Shown: in pieces, positions 24,581 through 35,873 of the stretch
How the letters are laid out: the number at the start of each line of letters is the position of its first letter
Position numbering within the stretch: position 1 is the stretch's first letter
NCBI GenBank assembly: GCA_029706075.1
Contig: JAINUG010000072.1
Span: 1,295,019 to 1,359,018 of the forward strand
Source: Aldrovandia affinis
Taxonomy: Eukaryota > Chordata > Actinopteri > Notacanthiformes > Halosauridae
DNA: 64,000 nucleotides
Direction: 5' to 3'
Made by a program: the position numbers and the translations under genes
The notes under the pieces: generated by a model
Database searches by the model: none
What the model saw: only the letters and a program-made list of their open reading frames with translations
What the model was told of the DNA's origin: nothing

Positions 24581-24860
24581 ATGTCAGTTATAATAAGAGT
24601 AATGGATTGCATTCATGGTACTCAAAGCACTGAGTGAAGGGGGGAAACTCTCCCCAACCACCACCAATTTCTATGGGTGATGCGCGGCAGCCATTTTGCA
24701 CCAGAATGATAACCATACATCAGCTGCCAGGTGTGTCCCTTCATACTCAGTTGTTGGGCATGTCCTTATATACTTGGCTGCAGGGGATATCCAAAGAGGG
24801 TACCTAATTCTGAGCATGCCAGTGCTGACTGTAGCTGGCAGCTCTGCAAGGTGCAGAGAT

Positions 24861-24980
24861 GTGTACTCGAGTCATTGTGACTTGGACTCGAGTCGACTCG
24901 AGTCACTGTTTTGATGACTTGGGACTTGCTTGAGACTTGGACCAAATGACTTGAGACTTACTTGTGATTTGGATAAGAGG
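24861..24980. repeat. GACTCGAGTC-type dispersed repeat
   Basis: Repeated ACTCGAGTC and GACTTG motifs, partly palindromic. This resembles a common but unclassified fish interspersed repeat. Confidence 0.5.
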
Positions 24981-26340
24981 GACTTGGTCCCATGTCTGGC
25001 AAGGTGGCTCCTAACTAGTCGTAATGCCATCCAGGCAAGCTGGTTTTCAGTCAGCAGGTTACCTACCGCAGAAAGCAGGCAGCTATGAAAGCCGGCATAC
25101 CTCTCTGGCTATAGGCATTGCATAACAGGCACACCATGCTATATAGAAAATCAAGTCATCCAGATTACATTTTAAACTGAAGGCCTTTGTCATTGGGGTC
25201 ATTAAAAACCATATGGAACTTATCGCAAATCTCCTCTGCACACTGGCCAAATATGCCTCTTTTGGCCTTAGTCATTTCCTGGTTAACTGACTAAATAAAA
25301 CCTTGTTTCTCCAACTCAGGTGAGTCATCATTGAGACTTACATCTCAAGAGGCCTTAAACTAGGAACCATTCTGTATGGACCAGGAAGGCATGGCTAGGG
25401 CAAGTACTTTCTCAAAATTGAAAATAAATAAATAAACGTAGTTGAAAAGTATAAACAGTGACTCCTATGGAGACTACACTTGTTGACTCTTCAGAGTCTG
25501 AATTGTGGAATGTTGGTGAAAGTCAAATGATTCCAAAACGACGTCATTGGATGAAGACATTAATGACAACGATATTTCAAATCAAGTGCTCACAGTTTCC
25601 CATAAATTCCTTACATCATTATTTTATTTTGGGTTTGGTAATGACACTGTCAATCGTTGTCCGGGAAAATGGTGAATACGGGTGCAGAAATCTGATTGGT
25701 ATCAAATTAGAGCCCTCGGTTTTCTTTAGTATGAACAATATAGCAAATGGAGAGACTGGGGACCATGGCTAGGGTCTAAACTTTACTCAACTGTACCTAG
25801 ATGGGCATTACGTGTTTGTGACAACAAGCCCACTAGCTGTTTACAGGTAGCTGCAGTTTTGTTGATGTGTATTAGTGTAGCTATGTGTTTGAATGGGATC
25901 TTTGTTTGCAGGGCTAGGCATGCATGTCGGTTTGAAAGTATGCTATTTTTATATGCCATCTTTATATCTATCTATATATTTCTATTAAATCCAAAAACTA
26001 TATGATGGTTGTCAAAAAGCTGAAAAAAGACGGGAAATTCACAGGAGCACCTGAACCATTATCTTGACCTATGGACTGACAAGTCTTCCAACACACAATG
26101 CTTTGATACCTGCTATGGTACTGTAACTATGTTGGTCTACTTCAAGCAATGTACTCACCCCAGGGCAGACTGCGGAGGATTCAATCAAACTTTCTCTTTG
26201 ATTCAACACCCCAATGAATTATTTCAGAGGGACGAAGAGGTTTCAGAGGCCGATCTAAAAATAATCGAGTTATATAGCCCATACTTTCCTGTTCTGAACG
26301 ACTATAACCTGCTAGTTTTCTGCCAAATACTTTTTATATA
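24981..26340. other. Gene-free sequence
   Basis: No exon is supported. A frame at 25458-25772 has no recognisable domain. Confidence 0.35.
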
Positions 26341-26907
26341 CAGTGCCCCTTTAAAGTGCCATGCACCTTCCACGTCTTAATAATGGTCTTCACCATGCTC
26401 CAAGGGATATTTAAGGCCTTTTAAATCTTTCTATACCCATTCCCTGATATGTCCCTTTCCACAACTTTATCCCGGAGTTCTTTTGAAAGCTCCTTGTTGC
26501 TCATGGTGGATTCTTTACTCTGAAATACACTACCCAGCAGTGCAATCCTCTAGGAACAGCTGATTTTATTCTGAAGTCATCAGAATCACTACAATTGAAC
26601 ACAGGTGGAGGCCAATTAGCTTGGTGTGTGATCTGGAAGGTGGTTGGTTACTCCTGTGCTAGTTTACAATTGGTATGATAAGTGGGGTGTAGACTTATCA
26701 ATCCAAGTTGTTCAGTTTAAAAAAAGAAATTGTATTAATGTTCAGAAATTTTAAATTTCAAAAAAATTTACTTGAAAGTTGTCGGGTAAAATGTGCAAGG
26801 GTGCAAAATGTTAAAAGGTCTGATTTCATATGTTTTATATTATGTTGGCTGTAAGGCAACAAAAGCTGGCATTTTTTAGATGGGGTGTAGACTTTAAAGG
26901 GGCATTG
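26341..26907 (-). mobile_element. Internally deleted Tc1-like element, same family as at 16.5 kb
   Basis: 567 bp between TA dinucleotides. The left end CAGTGCCCCTTTAAAG and right end CTTTAAAGGGGCATTG match the 16481-18994 element. The interior joins the left terminal repeat directly to the transposase N-terminal end (CACCATGCTCCAAGGGATAT and on), so the catalytic region is deleted. Confidence 0.85.
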
Positions 26908-27090
26908 TATATAAAAAGTATTTGGCTGAAAATTAGCAGAATCCATCATTAAAACAACACAATATAAATGGCATCATGTGTGAACTTTATGCAAACTTTC
27001 CCTGTGATAACTGCAGCATTGTTGTCCCTTTCATATGTCCCTATATACATATACATATATACTATATGTGTGTACACACACACATACACA

Positions 27091-27622
27091 CAGGTAACTG
27101 CCAAAATAAAGGAAACACCAACATAAAGTGTCTTAATAGGGCGTTGGGCCACCATGAGCTGCCAGGACTCTGCACCTTGACATAGATTCTACAAGTGTCT
27201 GGAACTCTATTGGAGGGATGCAACACCATTCTTACAAGAGAAATTCTATCATTTGGTGTTTTATTGATGGTGGTGGAAAAGCTGTCTAAGGCGCCACTCC
27301 AGAATGTCCCATAAGTGTTCAGTTAGGTTGAGATCTGGTGACTGAGATGGCCATGGCATATGGTTTACATGATTTTTATGCTCATCAGACCACCTTGTGC
27401 CCTGTGGATGGGACATGGTCCTCCTGGAAGAGACCATTACCATCAGGATAGAAATGCTTCATCATAGGAGGAAGATGATCCCGCTTTGTGCTTATTGGCA
27501 TTTAGCTTGCCCTTTAAGGAGTCGAGTGGACCCAAATCATACCAAGAAAATGTACCACACATCCTAACAGAGCTGCCAGAACCCGTCATTTACTCAAGTG
27601 TTTCCTTTTTTTTGCAGTTACC
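27091..27622 (-). mobile_element. Tc1-like element (CAGGTAACTG family), internally deleted
   Basis: It begins CAGGTAACTGCCAAAATAAA and ends TTTGCAGTTACCTA. The minus-strand frame at 27261-27443 keeps SDEHKNHVNHMPWPSQSPDL then TEHLWDILE, the end of the Tc1 catalytic domain with its Glu. At about 530 bp it is far shorter than an autonomous copy (about 1.6 kb). Confidence 0.88.
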
Positions 27623-27906
27623 TATATACTGTATATATATATGTACATACTGGATATATTAGAAGGAATGTATGAGGAATTAAGGGCCCTTGAATATATG
27701 TTCAAAGGAGAAGACCATTTCCCAATGCAGCTACATTGAGATGGTATGGATAATTTATTTGAATACAGATTTGTTATCAATGTGGGAGCTTTTGTAAGCC
27801 TTCGTATAATGCGTCCTGCCTGCTTTTCATTCTGTTTTGAAATATGTTTTTTGTTTAGTTTTAAATGGTTATATTTATTGAAATTGTCCTTGCTCTCTCA
27901 GTCACA

Positions 27907-28069
27907 GGGGCTACATTTAAATGCACGATCTCAAGGACCAGAGCTCGTGCAAGGCAAACCTCTAATAGGCAAACCTATTTATTCTCAGCCTTTGTTTTTT
28001 CTTTTTACCCCTTTTGGAGCAACCGTGTTCCGTGCAAGGTGACAGCTGTCACCTGGCCATTAGCATTGC
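27907..28069 (+). repeat. Inverted duplication B, right copy
   Basis: Partner of 23521-23685 in opposite orientation. Past the shared block both copies continue through unlike spacers into a CA/TG tract, so the homology probably extended further originally. Confidence 0.8.
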
Positions 28070-28113
28070 AAATGACCCCCCCCACCTCCCCCTCCCACAA
28101 TACCCTTCACCCT

Positions 28114-28138
28114 ACACACACACACACACACACACACA
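28114..28138. repeat. (CA)n microsatellite
   Basis: Short perfect CA tract just past duplication block B. 28.14-29.14 kb has no supported gene. Confidence 0.9.
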
Positions 28139-29140
28139 TTCCCAATCCCTAGGCCACAGACAAAGTCGCTCTTTCTGACTAAGTCAAAGAGCAAGATGCT
28201 AAGCCTCCAATATGACATGTACAACAAAGGCTCTTCGGGAGGAGAGGTAGCCTTTACTTAACGCTGACTCTTGCTCCGAAAACTTTGTCTCCCTCCTCCA
28301 CGACTCTCCCTTAAAAAAAAATATGGAATGCAATACACAGTTAACCCGTGCTGCACCTGAAAATGAATACAAAACATTAAAAACCAATACATTGAATTCA
28401 TTTATATGGACATTTCTATTCGAGGGCAAATCTCATCACTAATAGCAGAAAGGAAAGGGAAACTGGGTAATTGCTCACAATACCCCTGCAAAGTACCATT
28501 GTCATGGTAACCAGGCAGTACTTCAACCCAGAAGCAATTCTCTGTGCATCCACCAGATCTTGAGTGAAGCAAGACAGACGTTCGCGCATATCTTGAGTGG
28601 CATCGAAGTATGTTTTTCATCTGCGGAAAAAAAGAAAACATCAGATACGGACAGGAGTAGTTAAATATCGTTGGACTGGGAAACAGGTTATGAGTAATAA
28701 CTGAGCTTCTTGTTGTGATGGGTAAAACATCAGATGGTAGTATACCTGTACTCAAAGACACAAGGCTTTTTCACCTCACCATTAAAGGCTACTGGGATGG
28801 CACACATTATGAGTTAATGTTTGGAAGCTCTACATTTCCGTAAAACTCTCCTGTAGAAAAACCAGTAAACAATGCATGTTGCATAGCTATAGAAAGCCAT
28901 TAGAGACAATGGCCTTCAGTCAACGTTTGTCCTTAACTTTGTGTCACAATTAAAAGCAGGTTTGTGTTTGTCTTCACAAACACCGTTTGACGAGTTCCGC
29001 AGTCACCAACATTAACTTGCCAAACTGTATTTAGGGTGGGGGAAAAAATGAACACTGAAAATGAGCACAAATGTTGATTGAATCCAGGCCAACATTTATG
29101 AAAAAAAACAAAAACATGATCATCTAGATGTAATTTACGT

Positions 29141-29296
29141 GGTTTTGTGTGGCTCAGTAGGTAGAGCATGGCGTTGGCAATGCTTAGGTTGTGGGTTTAA
29201 TTTCCACTGGCACCAGATACAAATTTTTTTTTTAAAGTATGCATTCACTACTGTAAGGCGCTTTGGATAAAAGCGTCTGCTAAATGGCATATATTA
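29141..29296 (+). mobile_element. tRNA-derived SINE, short type
   Basis: The head GTGTGGCTCAGTAGGTAGAG resembles a tRNA box A region, followed by TGTGGGTTTAATTTCC (degenerate box B) and the tail CGCTTTGGATAAAAGCGTCT plus GCTAAATG. The same family is at 50158-50300. Confidence 0.85.
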
Positions 29297-32200
29297 TATT
29301 AATTTAAGTGCATAAGCAATAAGCAATGCTGTGCAGAAAGGGCTCCGTGGGTGGACTGTAGAAGGCCATGTAGAGGACTGAATGGTCACAGCCTCACAAA
29401 TGTACGGCTCATTACGGTTTAGCGGATTTCCCCTTCACTGGCAAAGGAACAAAGGAGAGAAATGGCTGACCGTTTTATTCCTGAGAGGAAATCACGGGGT
29501 TGGAATGGCCATTATTCTTGTTCAGTAATCAAAGATACAATTCATTTTTTGTGTGTGTTGATGTTGTGAAGCTGCCTCATTTGAGAAAGATGACCCTTCG
29601 AGCCTCTGCGTGGTGATGTTGTGACAGAGAATGCTTTTGGAGGGGGTGGGTGGAGGAGCCCCCCCAGGAGCCCCAACCCCACCACCCCACCCAACCCCAC
29701 CACCCCACCACCCACTCACACCCAAAGGCCCTCTCCCAGTATGTGGGGCACTGATCATATTGTGTGGGACACAAAACGCAGGAAACAGAGGTCACTCCGT
29801 CTGCCCTGGAGGTCAGTTTAATCAGTCGGTCTCCTCCCCTCTGCGTGATGGATGCAGGCCGGAGCTGGCCCCCTCTGCTCCCTGGCTCTGAGAGGGATCC
29901 GTCTATGGTGCTGGACACAGTGGAGCCCAGGGGATTACTTCTCAAGAGCTCGCCATCTGAAAAGGTTTGCATTTTCACCTCACATTAACCAACCTCCCCT
30001 CCCCTCCCCCCGCAAAAAAAAGAAAAGGCTTGATTGAAGACAGCATTTGGGTACGTCGTCACCTGTAAATCTTGGCCTAAATGACTATTTAATGGTGCCA
30101 ATAAACCTAAAGCCATTACGGTCCTGGGGAATAGGGAGCTCTCCCCCTTTGCACTGTTTACTTAGCCAAGAAGCAGCTGACCATTTACAATGCACAACTG
30201 AGTGATGCTCTAATTGTAGGAGATAACTTGGTGGGTGCAGCAAGGCTGTGTTAATTACAGATCAAAACTGCCAGCAAGTGAATGCTGGGTTCTTCAGCGT
30301 GGTAAGCGGTTTGTAGGGCAATGTGCGGAAGTATGTACTGTACGTAGCAATAGCGCATTCATATAAATGCATCTACACATTATGTGTGGGAATATTAGGG
30401 AGTGCACGTATGCATGTATGCATGTATGCGTGTGTGTGTGTGTGTGAGAGTTATGGGTGGGGGATCGGTTTTGGGTTTCAGTTCCCCAGGGTCTCTTGCA
30501 AGTGTCCTTTCCCGTGAGCCAGAGGCATGGTGATGGCCACGCCCCTCGCCCCAGTCCCTTCCCGCTCCACCCTCACCGCGAGAAGACTTCTCCTCCAATG
30601 ATGTGGTGTTTGGTGGGGGGGGGGAGATGTTGGGGATTACACACTGTCGCCGTGGAGACCGCACTGTGGGAAGTAGTTCAAACATGGTGGCGTTGAGCTG
30701 ACTCCGGACGGGACAATGGCTGCTCTATTGCGGCTGATTGGGACACATGCAAATGGGATTAGGCCCACGACACCTGAGGGGCGAGGAGACCACATGGGGA
30801 GCCGCTGCGCCCGTCCTGGACACGAGGAGGGCGCGTTCCCGCAGACAAGCCAAAGACCAGGGTGAGAGCACAGGGGCGTCAATTTACGTCTGAACCCAGA
30901 GACAAGGCAGGCTATTACACTTCATTTCCATGTACATTTATATATTTATGTACATGTGCACACACACACACAGGTGATTCTGCTGTAGAGGAAAAAATTT
31001 TTTTCATAGTGAAGGTGGAGCTCGATATGCTGGTCAGACTGTGCTGGCGGCATCACCATGGACGAAGGAATCTCTTCTCCCAACACCCTCCTTTCCAAAT
31101 GTCTGCACTCTGCCCGAACCGCCCAGTCAATTAATAAGACATCGTCTCCTCCCCCCGGACCCCCTGCAGCACCGGGGGCCACCCAGGAGCCCTGTACCGC
31201 CAGCTCTAAAGCCTCTTCCCTGGTGGCCCGCTGGAATGCAGAGTGCTTTGAAAAAGGCCTGGTGGGGGGTGGGGGCGCATGGGGCTGAAAAACAGAAAAA
31301 GCCATCACCGTGCAGTGCGTCTGAACAGTCAAAACAGAGTGGGGGGAGGGGGTTCGAGGGCACAAAGGAAACGCAGTCCCCGTCCCAAAAACCCCTTCAC
31401 CCATCCACAGCCACATTCCCCGCTTCCCCCCTCCCCCAATTCTTCCACGCCGCTCCGAGCCTTCGTCTCCAAAACCCTTTAATGAGGGACGACTCCGTAC
31501 ACTTTCACTCGCTTCCGCCGTCTGCCCGCTCGCCCTCTTGCTCTCAGAGCACCTGCGATGAATCAGAACGGGAGGTGGGGGGGAGGGGGTGGTTCCAAAC
31601 GAAATCGAAATTACTGTGGAAAACCTCCCTAATTTTTGCCATCTTCACCAGGTACAAAAGGTGCCCTCCCCCACTCCCACTCCCACTCCCACCCCCACCA
31701 CGACACCTGCCCTGATCAGCATCAAAGCTCTATGGAGATGCAAGCCCGTTACCATGGCAACGCCTCTTCCCAAAAAACCCGCTGGGCAGGGCTCCAAGAC
31801 CCATGAGTGAGGGAGGGCGTCCCATGAATTCAACAACTTGGGAGTGCAGCTGGACAATGGGAGGGCTAGCACTGCGAGGCCTTCGGCTGATTTTCTGATA
31901 TTACTCAGAATGTGCAGAAAATCTGTTGCCACCGGTCCAGTCAGTCGGGCCTTACATTAGATGAACGGCGGAGACACTTGACTGAAGCAGAGGCTACTTG
32001 GTTAGAGCCCTAACTGGAAAACAGCACTTAGAACCCAGGCAAGCTAATCTCGGTCTGTAATGGGTCTACATTACATCTATCACAATCAAGTAAAGCTGGC
32101 GAAAATCAGCGCAAATCAAAATTCATCATGCGGGGAAATGGAAATGAGAGCTGTGTCTTGTCCTTCCTGAACTTAAACCCAAACATGTAGCGTCTGCTAA

Positions 32201-32413
32201 TGCTGCACACGTCAATCTATATCAAACAGGGAGAAGTGCACTTTACCACCTTCTCGTCTCAATAATACTGGCCCGCCGCAAGAGAAGCGGCACTTGACTT
32301 GCCAGTTACTTCAATAAAACCTGAATCCTATACATCCATTACAGGGAGAAAGTTGGCACAGGTGGTTATGCAGGTGGACAGTGCCCTCTGCTGGCTTCCT
32401 GTGGAATTTTTTA
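29297..32413. other. Gene-free, locally GC-rich sequence
   Basis: It includes C-rich tracts at 29671-29715 and (CCCACT)n at about 31665-31700. An ATGCAAAT octamer lies at 30747-30754. The longest frame (31041-31715, plus) is low-complexity Pro/Ser and is not accepted as a gene. 30050-30300 looks like conserved noncoding sequence. Confidence 0.35.
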
Positions 32414-32477
32414 GCCAGGATCATGCTTTCATATTTCAAGTCTTTCAAGACTTGAAATATGAAAGCATGATCCTGGC
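32414..32477. repeat. Perfect 64-bp palindrome
   Basis: Arms 32414-32444 and 32447-32477 are exact reverse complements (31 bp each) around a 2-bp spacer TC. An outer imperfect pair, TTTTTAGCCA and TGGCTAAAAA, flanks it. No transposon terminus is recognised. Confidence 0.9.
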
Positions 32478-32567
32478 CGCCTCAATGGCTAAAAATATAT
32501 TAGCATCGTTAATCTTATGCCTACAAAGGAAAACATCACAAGGCGTAAGTATGTGAACATATACAAT

Positions 32568-32573
32568 TTTATT
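32568..32573 (-). terminator. Candidate distal poly(A) signal
   Basis: AATAAA on the minus strand followed by TG-rich sequence, a classical arrangement, about 6.5 kb past the rps6ka5 stop. The AU-rich, repeat-poor stretch between could be a long 3' UTR. This is inference without transcript data. Confidence 0.3.
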
Positions 32574-34535
32574 AAACATATGACATTAAACAGTACCAGC
32601 ATTATTATATAATTTATTTTATATAAAGAATTCAAAACTTTAAAGCCCTTATCTTTTTCTTGAACATCTTGTTTAAACACATTGAACCACAAATACTCAT
32701 GTCTCAACCAAGGGAAACAATACAAACATTACTCCAACAGGACCAAGAGACTAAACACACACATTCTTCTCCTCTGCTCTAGATTAGTTTCATCCTTACA
32801 CCATTGACCCACACACAAAGCACTGGAGTTTCATACCTTATAGTATCACATAAAACAAATACAAAATATGTCTATATCACCTTTTGAAATATATGCTCTT
32901 GAAAATATTCACCAGAGTTCCTTGTTACTGAATCTTTTTATTTTTCAATAAAATTATGTTATTCTCTGAAAAATGTTACTTCAACACCTAGCACAACCAA
33001 TATAGAGCAATACGATTTTCGTATTCGTACGACGTACGGTTCAAATTTATGGCTTAACATGTACAATATATACAAGATAACAAAAAGATAAATAATTTTG
33101 GTTCATATTTGTGCAGATAGCCACAAATAACCAAGGTTCAATATCAATAAGTTAATACATCTATGCTCTAGCCCAGCTAGATAACCAAAAAATATAATTG
33201 TGTAACTATTTTGAGATCCCTTATCTAAAAAGAGTATTTTTCTCTGCATAAAGATGAAATTGCACGTTCCACAGTGAGAACACACCGATGAGCTAATGAA
33301 GGGAGGCTTTTCTCCACCTCCACAGCAAAAAGGACAAGCAAGTCTAAACAACTAGACCACGGATCTCATCAAACCCCAATGAAACCCAAAACGGACACTC
33401 AAAGGCTGCCCCCTGCTGGCTGCCATTGGAAATGCCCTGCAGAACACCTTCAAATCCTGGAAGGCCAAAGTGCCTTTGATTGAATAGCCACGATCTCTGC
33501 TTAGTTTGTCTTTTCTCAACAGCTGCCTTTAGGCTGGCACTGACTGATGGGTTCTCTTAATAAAAGACAAAAAGAATCAACCGCACATCAGTGCCCAGTC
33601 ATTTACAGCCTGGTTTTGTTATGATAGGATACCCTTTCCTCTAAACATACTGTCAACAGCTCATTTATGAAAACATACTGATCCTGCTCATTTATGAGAT
33701 AGTACTTTCAATAGTAAAGCTGTGTGGAAAAAAATAAAATAATAATAATAATAATAATTCTCACTGGCATTCCCCAATTGAGAATAGTCCTCAACTGAAC
33801 TTCCACTATCCTTATATTTTTTTCACACAACGCTTTAGTGTCGGTTTGGTTATATGAACATATTTCCAACCAGTGATGTCAAGAGCCAGTTAATACATTT
33901 CACAAAAAAACGTACAGGATTACGGGGTAAATTACTTTCCCCTATAGAACGCTATTCCAGGTTAAGCTGTAAAGAAACATAACAGAATGGGCATTCACAG
34001 TGCCAAGTGTCCACAGTGCAGTTAACAGCAGGGTCTACAGACCAATGATACAAGCAGTCAAAGAGCAGGGATGGTTTATGATGAAAAACTGCAATGGCAC
34101 ATCTTTCTATTGAATAAAAAAATGCAAAGCACCAGGAGCTACCTATCAAAGCACAGTCTGAAGAGTGAAGCCTCATTACCCCACTTTAAATTGCTTCACA
34201 AGGAGTAATAAGAACTATATGTTTTTTAGTTTTTAGAATATTACACATTTTATTGAAAAGGTTTAAAAAAAAATAAAACCAGATGTTTGCCTACTCAAAG
34301 GTAGATGTTGTTTTAATTGGTTCCAACAGAACTGCTGTTACAGCAGCGCGTATTCCCTTTGGCAAAATTAAGAAAAAGGAAGAAAAAAAAACATTAACAA
34401 AAAACAAGATAGTTTAAACACAAACTTTTCTTTGAAAAGCACACTCCCGAACTATTCCTAAAAGGAGGAGAAATGAACACATCCTCCACTGTTGTTCCCA
34501 GAAAGTTAGTTCAGTGTGGTGCCACCTTGTACAAT

Positions 34536-34712
34536 AGTGATGAGGTGAATGATGCATCCTGACACCAAAAATGGGTGGAGCTACAACATGCTCACAGATT
34601 TGAACCAATCGTTGTGTTTTGTTGTGAGAGCAAAACATTTGTATTGGTTCAAACAAGTCAGTGAATAGCCCACACATTTTTGGGTGTCATGACACGTCAT
34701 TCTCCAGTCACT
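34536..34712. mobile_element. Foldback MITE, TGACACCAAAAATGGGTGG type
   Basis: Long inverted ends: AGTGATGAGGTGAATGATG then TGACACCAAAAATGGGTGG on the left, mirrored on the right. The interior contains mirrored TTTGAACCAAT and ATTGGTTCAAA. A second copy lies at 39384-39572. Confidence 0.75.
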
Positions 34713-35620
34713 ACTTTACAAACCCACAGAGGTGCTGGAACCTCACCTAGGATGTCAAAGAAAAAAGCGTAATTCACAAGAGAGAACGCTTGACAGACAC
34801 AAACGAGCAAGCGCTTCTACACAGCATTTCTGCTGCCCTACACACCAGCTGGTGGGATGGGGAGTGAGTGACTTCCACCAAATCAAGCTAAACTGTGGAA
34901 GGCCTCCATATAAAGACTAAATGGTTTTTTTCAAACAATACTAAAATTTGTGTACTTTTTTTTAGCATCATATAATGTTGTTTTTATTTTTTTAACAATA
35001 CACCTGGCAAGGGGCCAGAGCCACCAGTTCTGAGATCAGTCACTTAATATGGATCTGTTCTCCAAGCACAGCCAATTCACTCCAGAACCACCTCAAGTAG
35101 ATCCAGGGTCCCTCAAATTGAGCTTAGAGACAGGATTCAACATCACAGTCCAAGGGCTGCAACATGCATCTCACAGGCAGAAAGGTCCCTTTCAAATAGT
35201 TTTTTTTTCCTTTTAAATAATGCTTGAAAATCTTTGATTTATTCAAGCACAAAAGACACCAAAGACGAACGGCTAATCCAACTAGTATACACAAGTTTAA
35301 CAAGTCAATAATTTTACACAAGTACTTACTGCTACTGCGATTTACTTCTAGGAAAACTAGAATAATTAAATCGGTCTTGCTCACCTAAACATGGTTTGCA
35401 TCCTTAATTTTTAAAAAAAAAAAAAAGTCAACAAATATGTACTTTGTCACTATACATTTGGGTCTATACCCAATTCTGGAACATCTACATAGAATATTTA
35501 TTTAAAAGACGCTCCAGACAGGGAAATCAAGTGCTTGGGAAGAAAAACACACTTATCTGCAGAAACCAGAAACACTGGCAGGTCAAGGCTCGTTTCCCAT
35601 AATCCACCTGTAAAAGCCAG

Positions 35621-35628
35621 TGACGTCA
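35621..35628. promoter_or_regulatory. Consensus CRE, TGACGTCA
   Basis: A perfect palindromic cAMP response element in a CpG-richer block. A half-type site TGACGT recurs at about 36131. CREB family proteins, which MSK1 phosphorylates, bind this motif. Function is unproven. Confidence 0.35.
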
Positions 35629-35863
35629 CCCCTCACTGACTAGTAGACGGTCACAGTGGCCTGGCACCTTTCTCATTGTCATTGTGAACATTTTCGCTTT
35701 CAGCCCAAAGATGAACATAAAAAACCGTTCGCTTCGATTTTAAAAAAATGCGCTCCAGCCACGAAATCCAGACCACAGAGCGCTACGCCTTCATGCGACA
35801 ATAAAACACAAGAGAGCCTGACAAAAATAACCTTCGCCCCTCTCCTTTCTCCCGCCTCGTATG

Positions 35864-35873
35864 CTATAAATAG
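35864..35873. promoter_or_regulatory. CTATAAATAG: TATA-box or MEF2-site match
   Basis: This 10-mer fits both a TATA box and the MEF2 consensus CTA(A/T)4TAG. It is followed on the plus strand by GC-rich sequence. It lies 240 bp from the CRE. No coding exon follows on either strand within the block. Confidence 0.3.

Noticed and set aside
30395-31416. First exon of a neighbouring gene such as ttc7b
   Set aside because: I looked for the start of TTC7B (expected near RPS6KA5 from mammalian gene order) on the minus strand and found no matching peptide.
31041-31715. 224-codon plus-strand frame, the longest in the window
   Set aside because: Low-complexity Pro/Ser composition in GC-rich DNA, no recognisable domain, overlapping equally open frames on the other strand and in other frames, and no splice or homology support.
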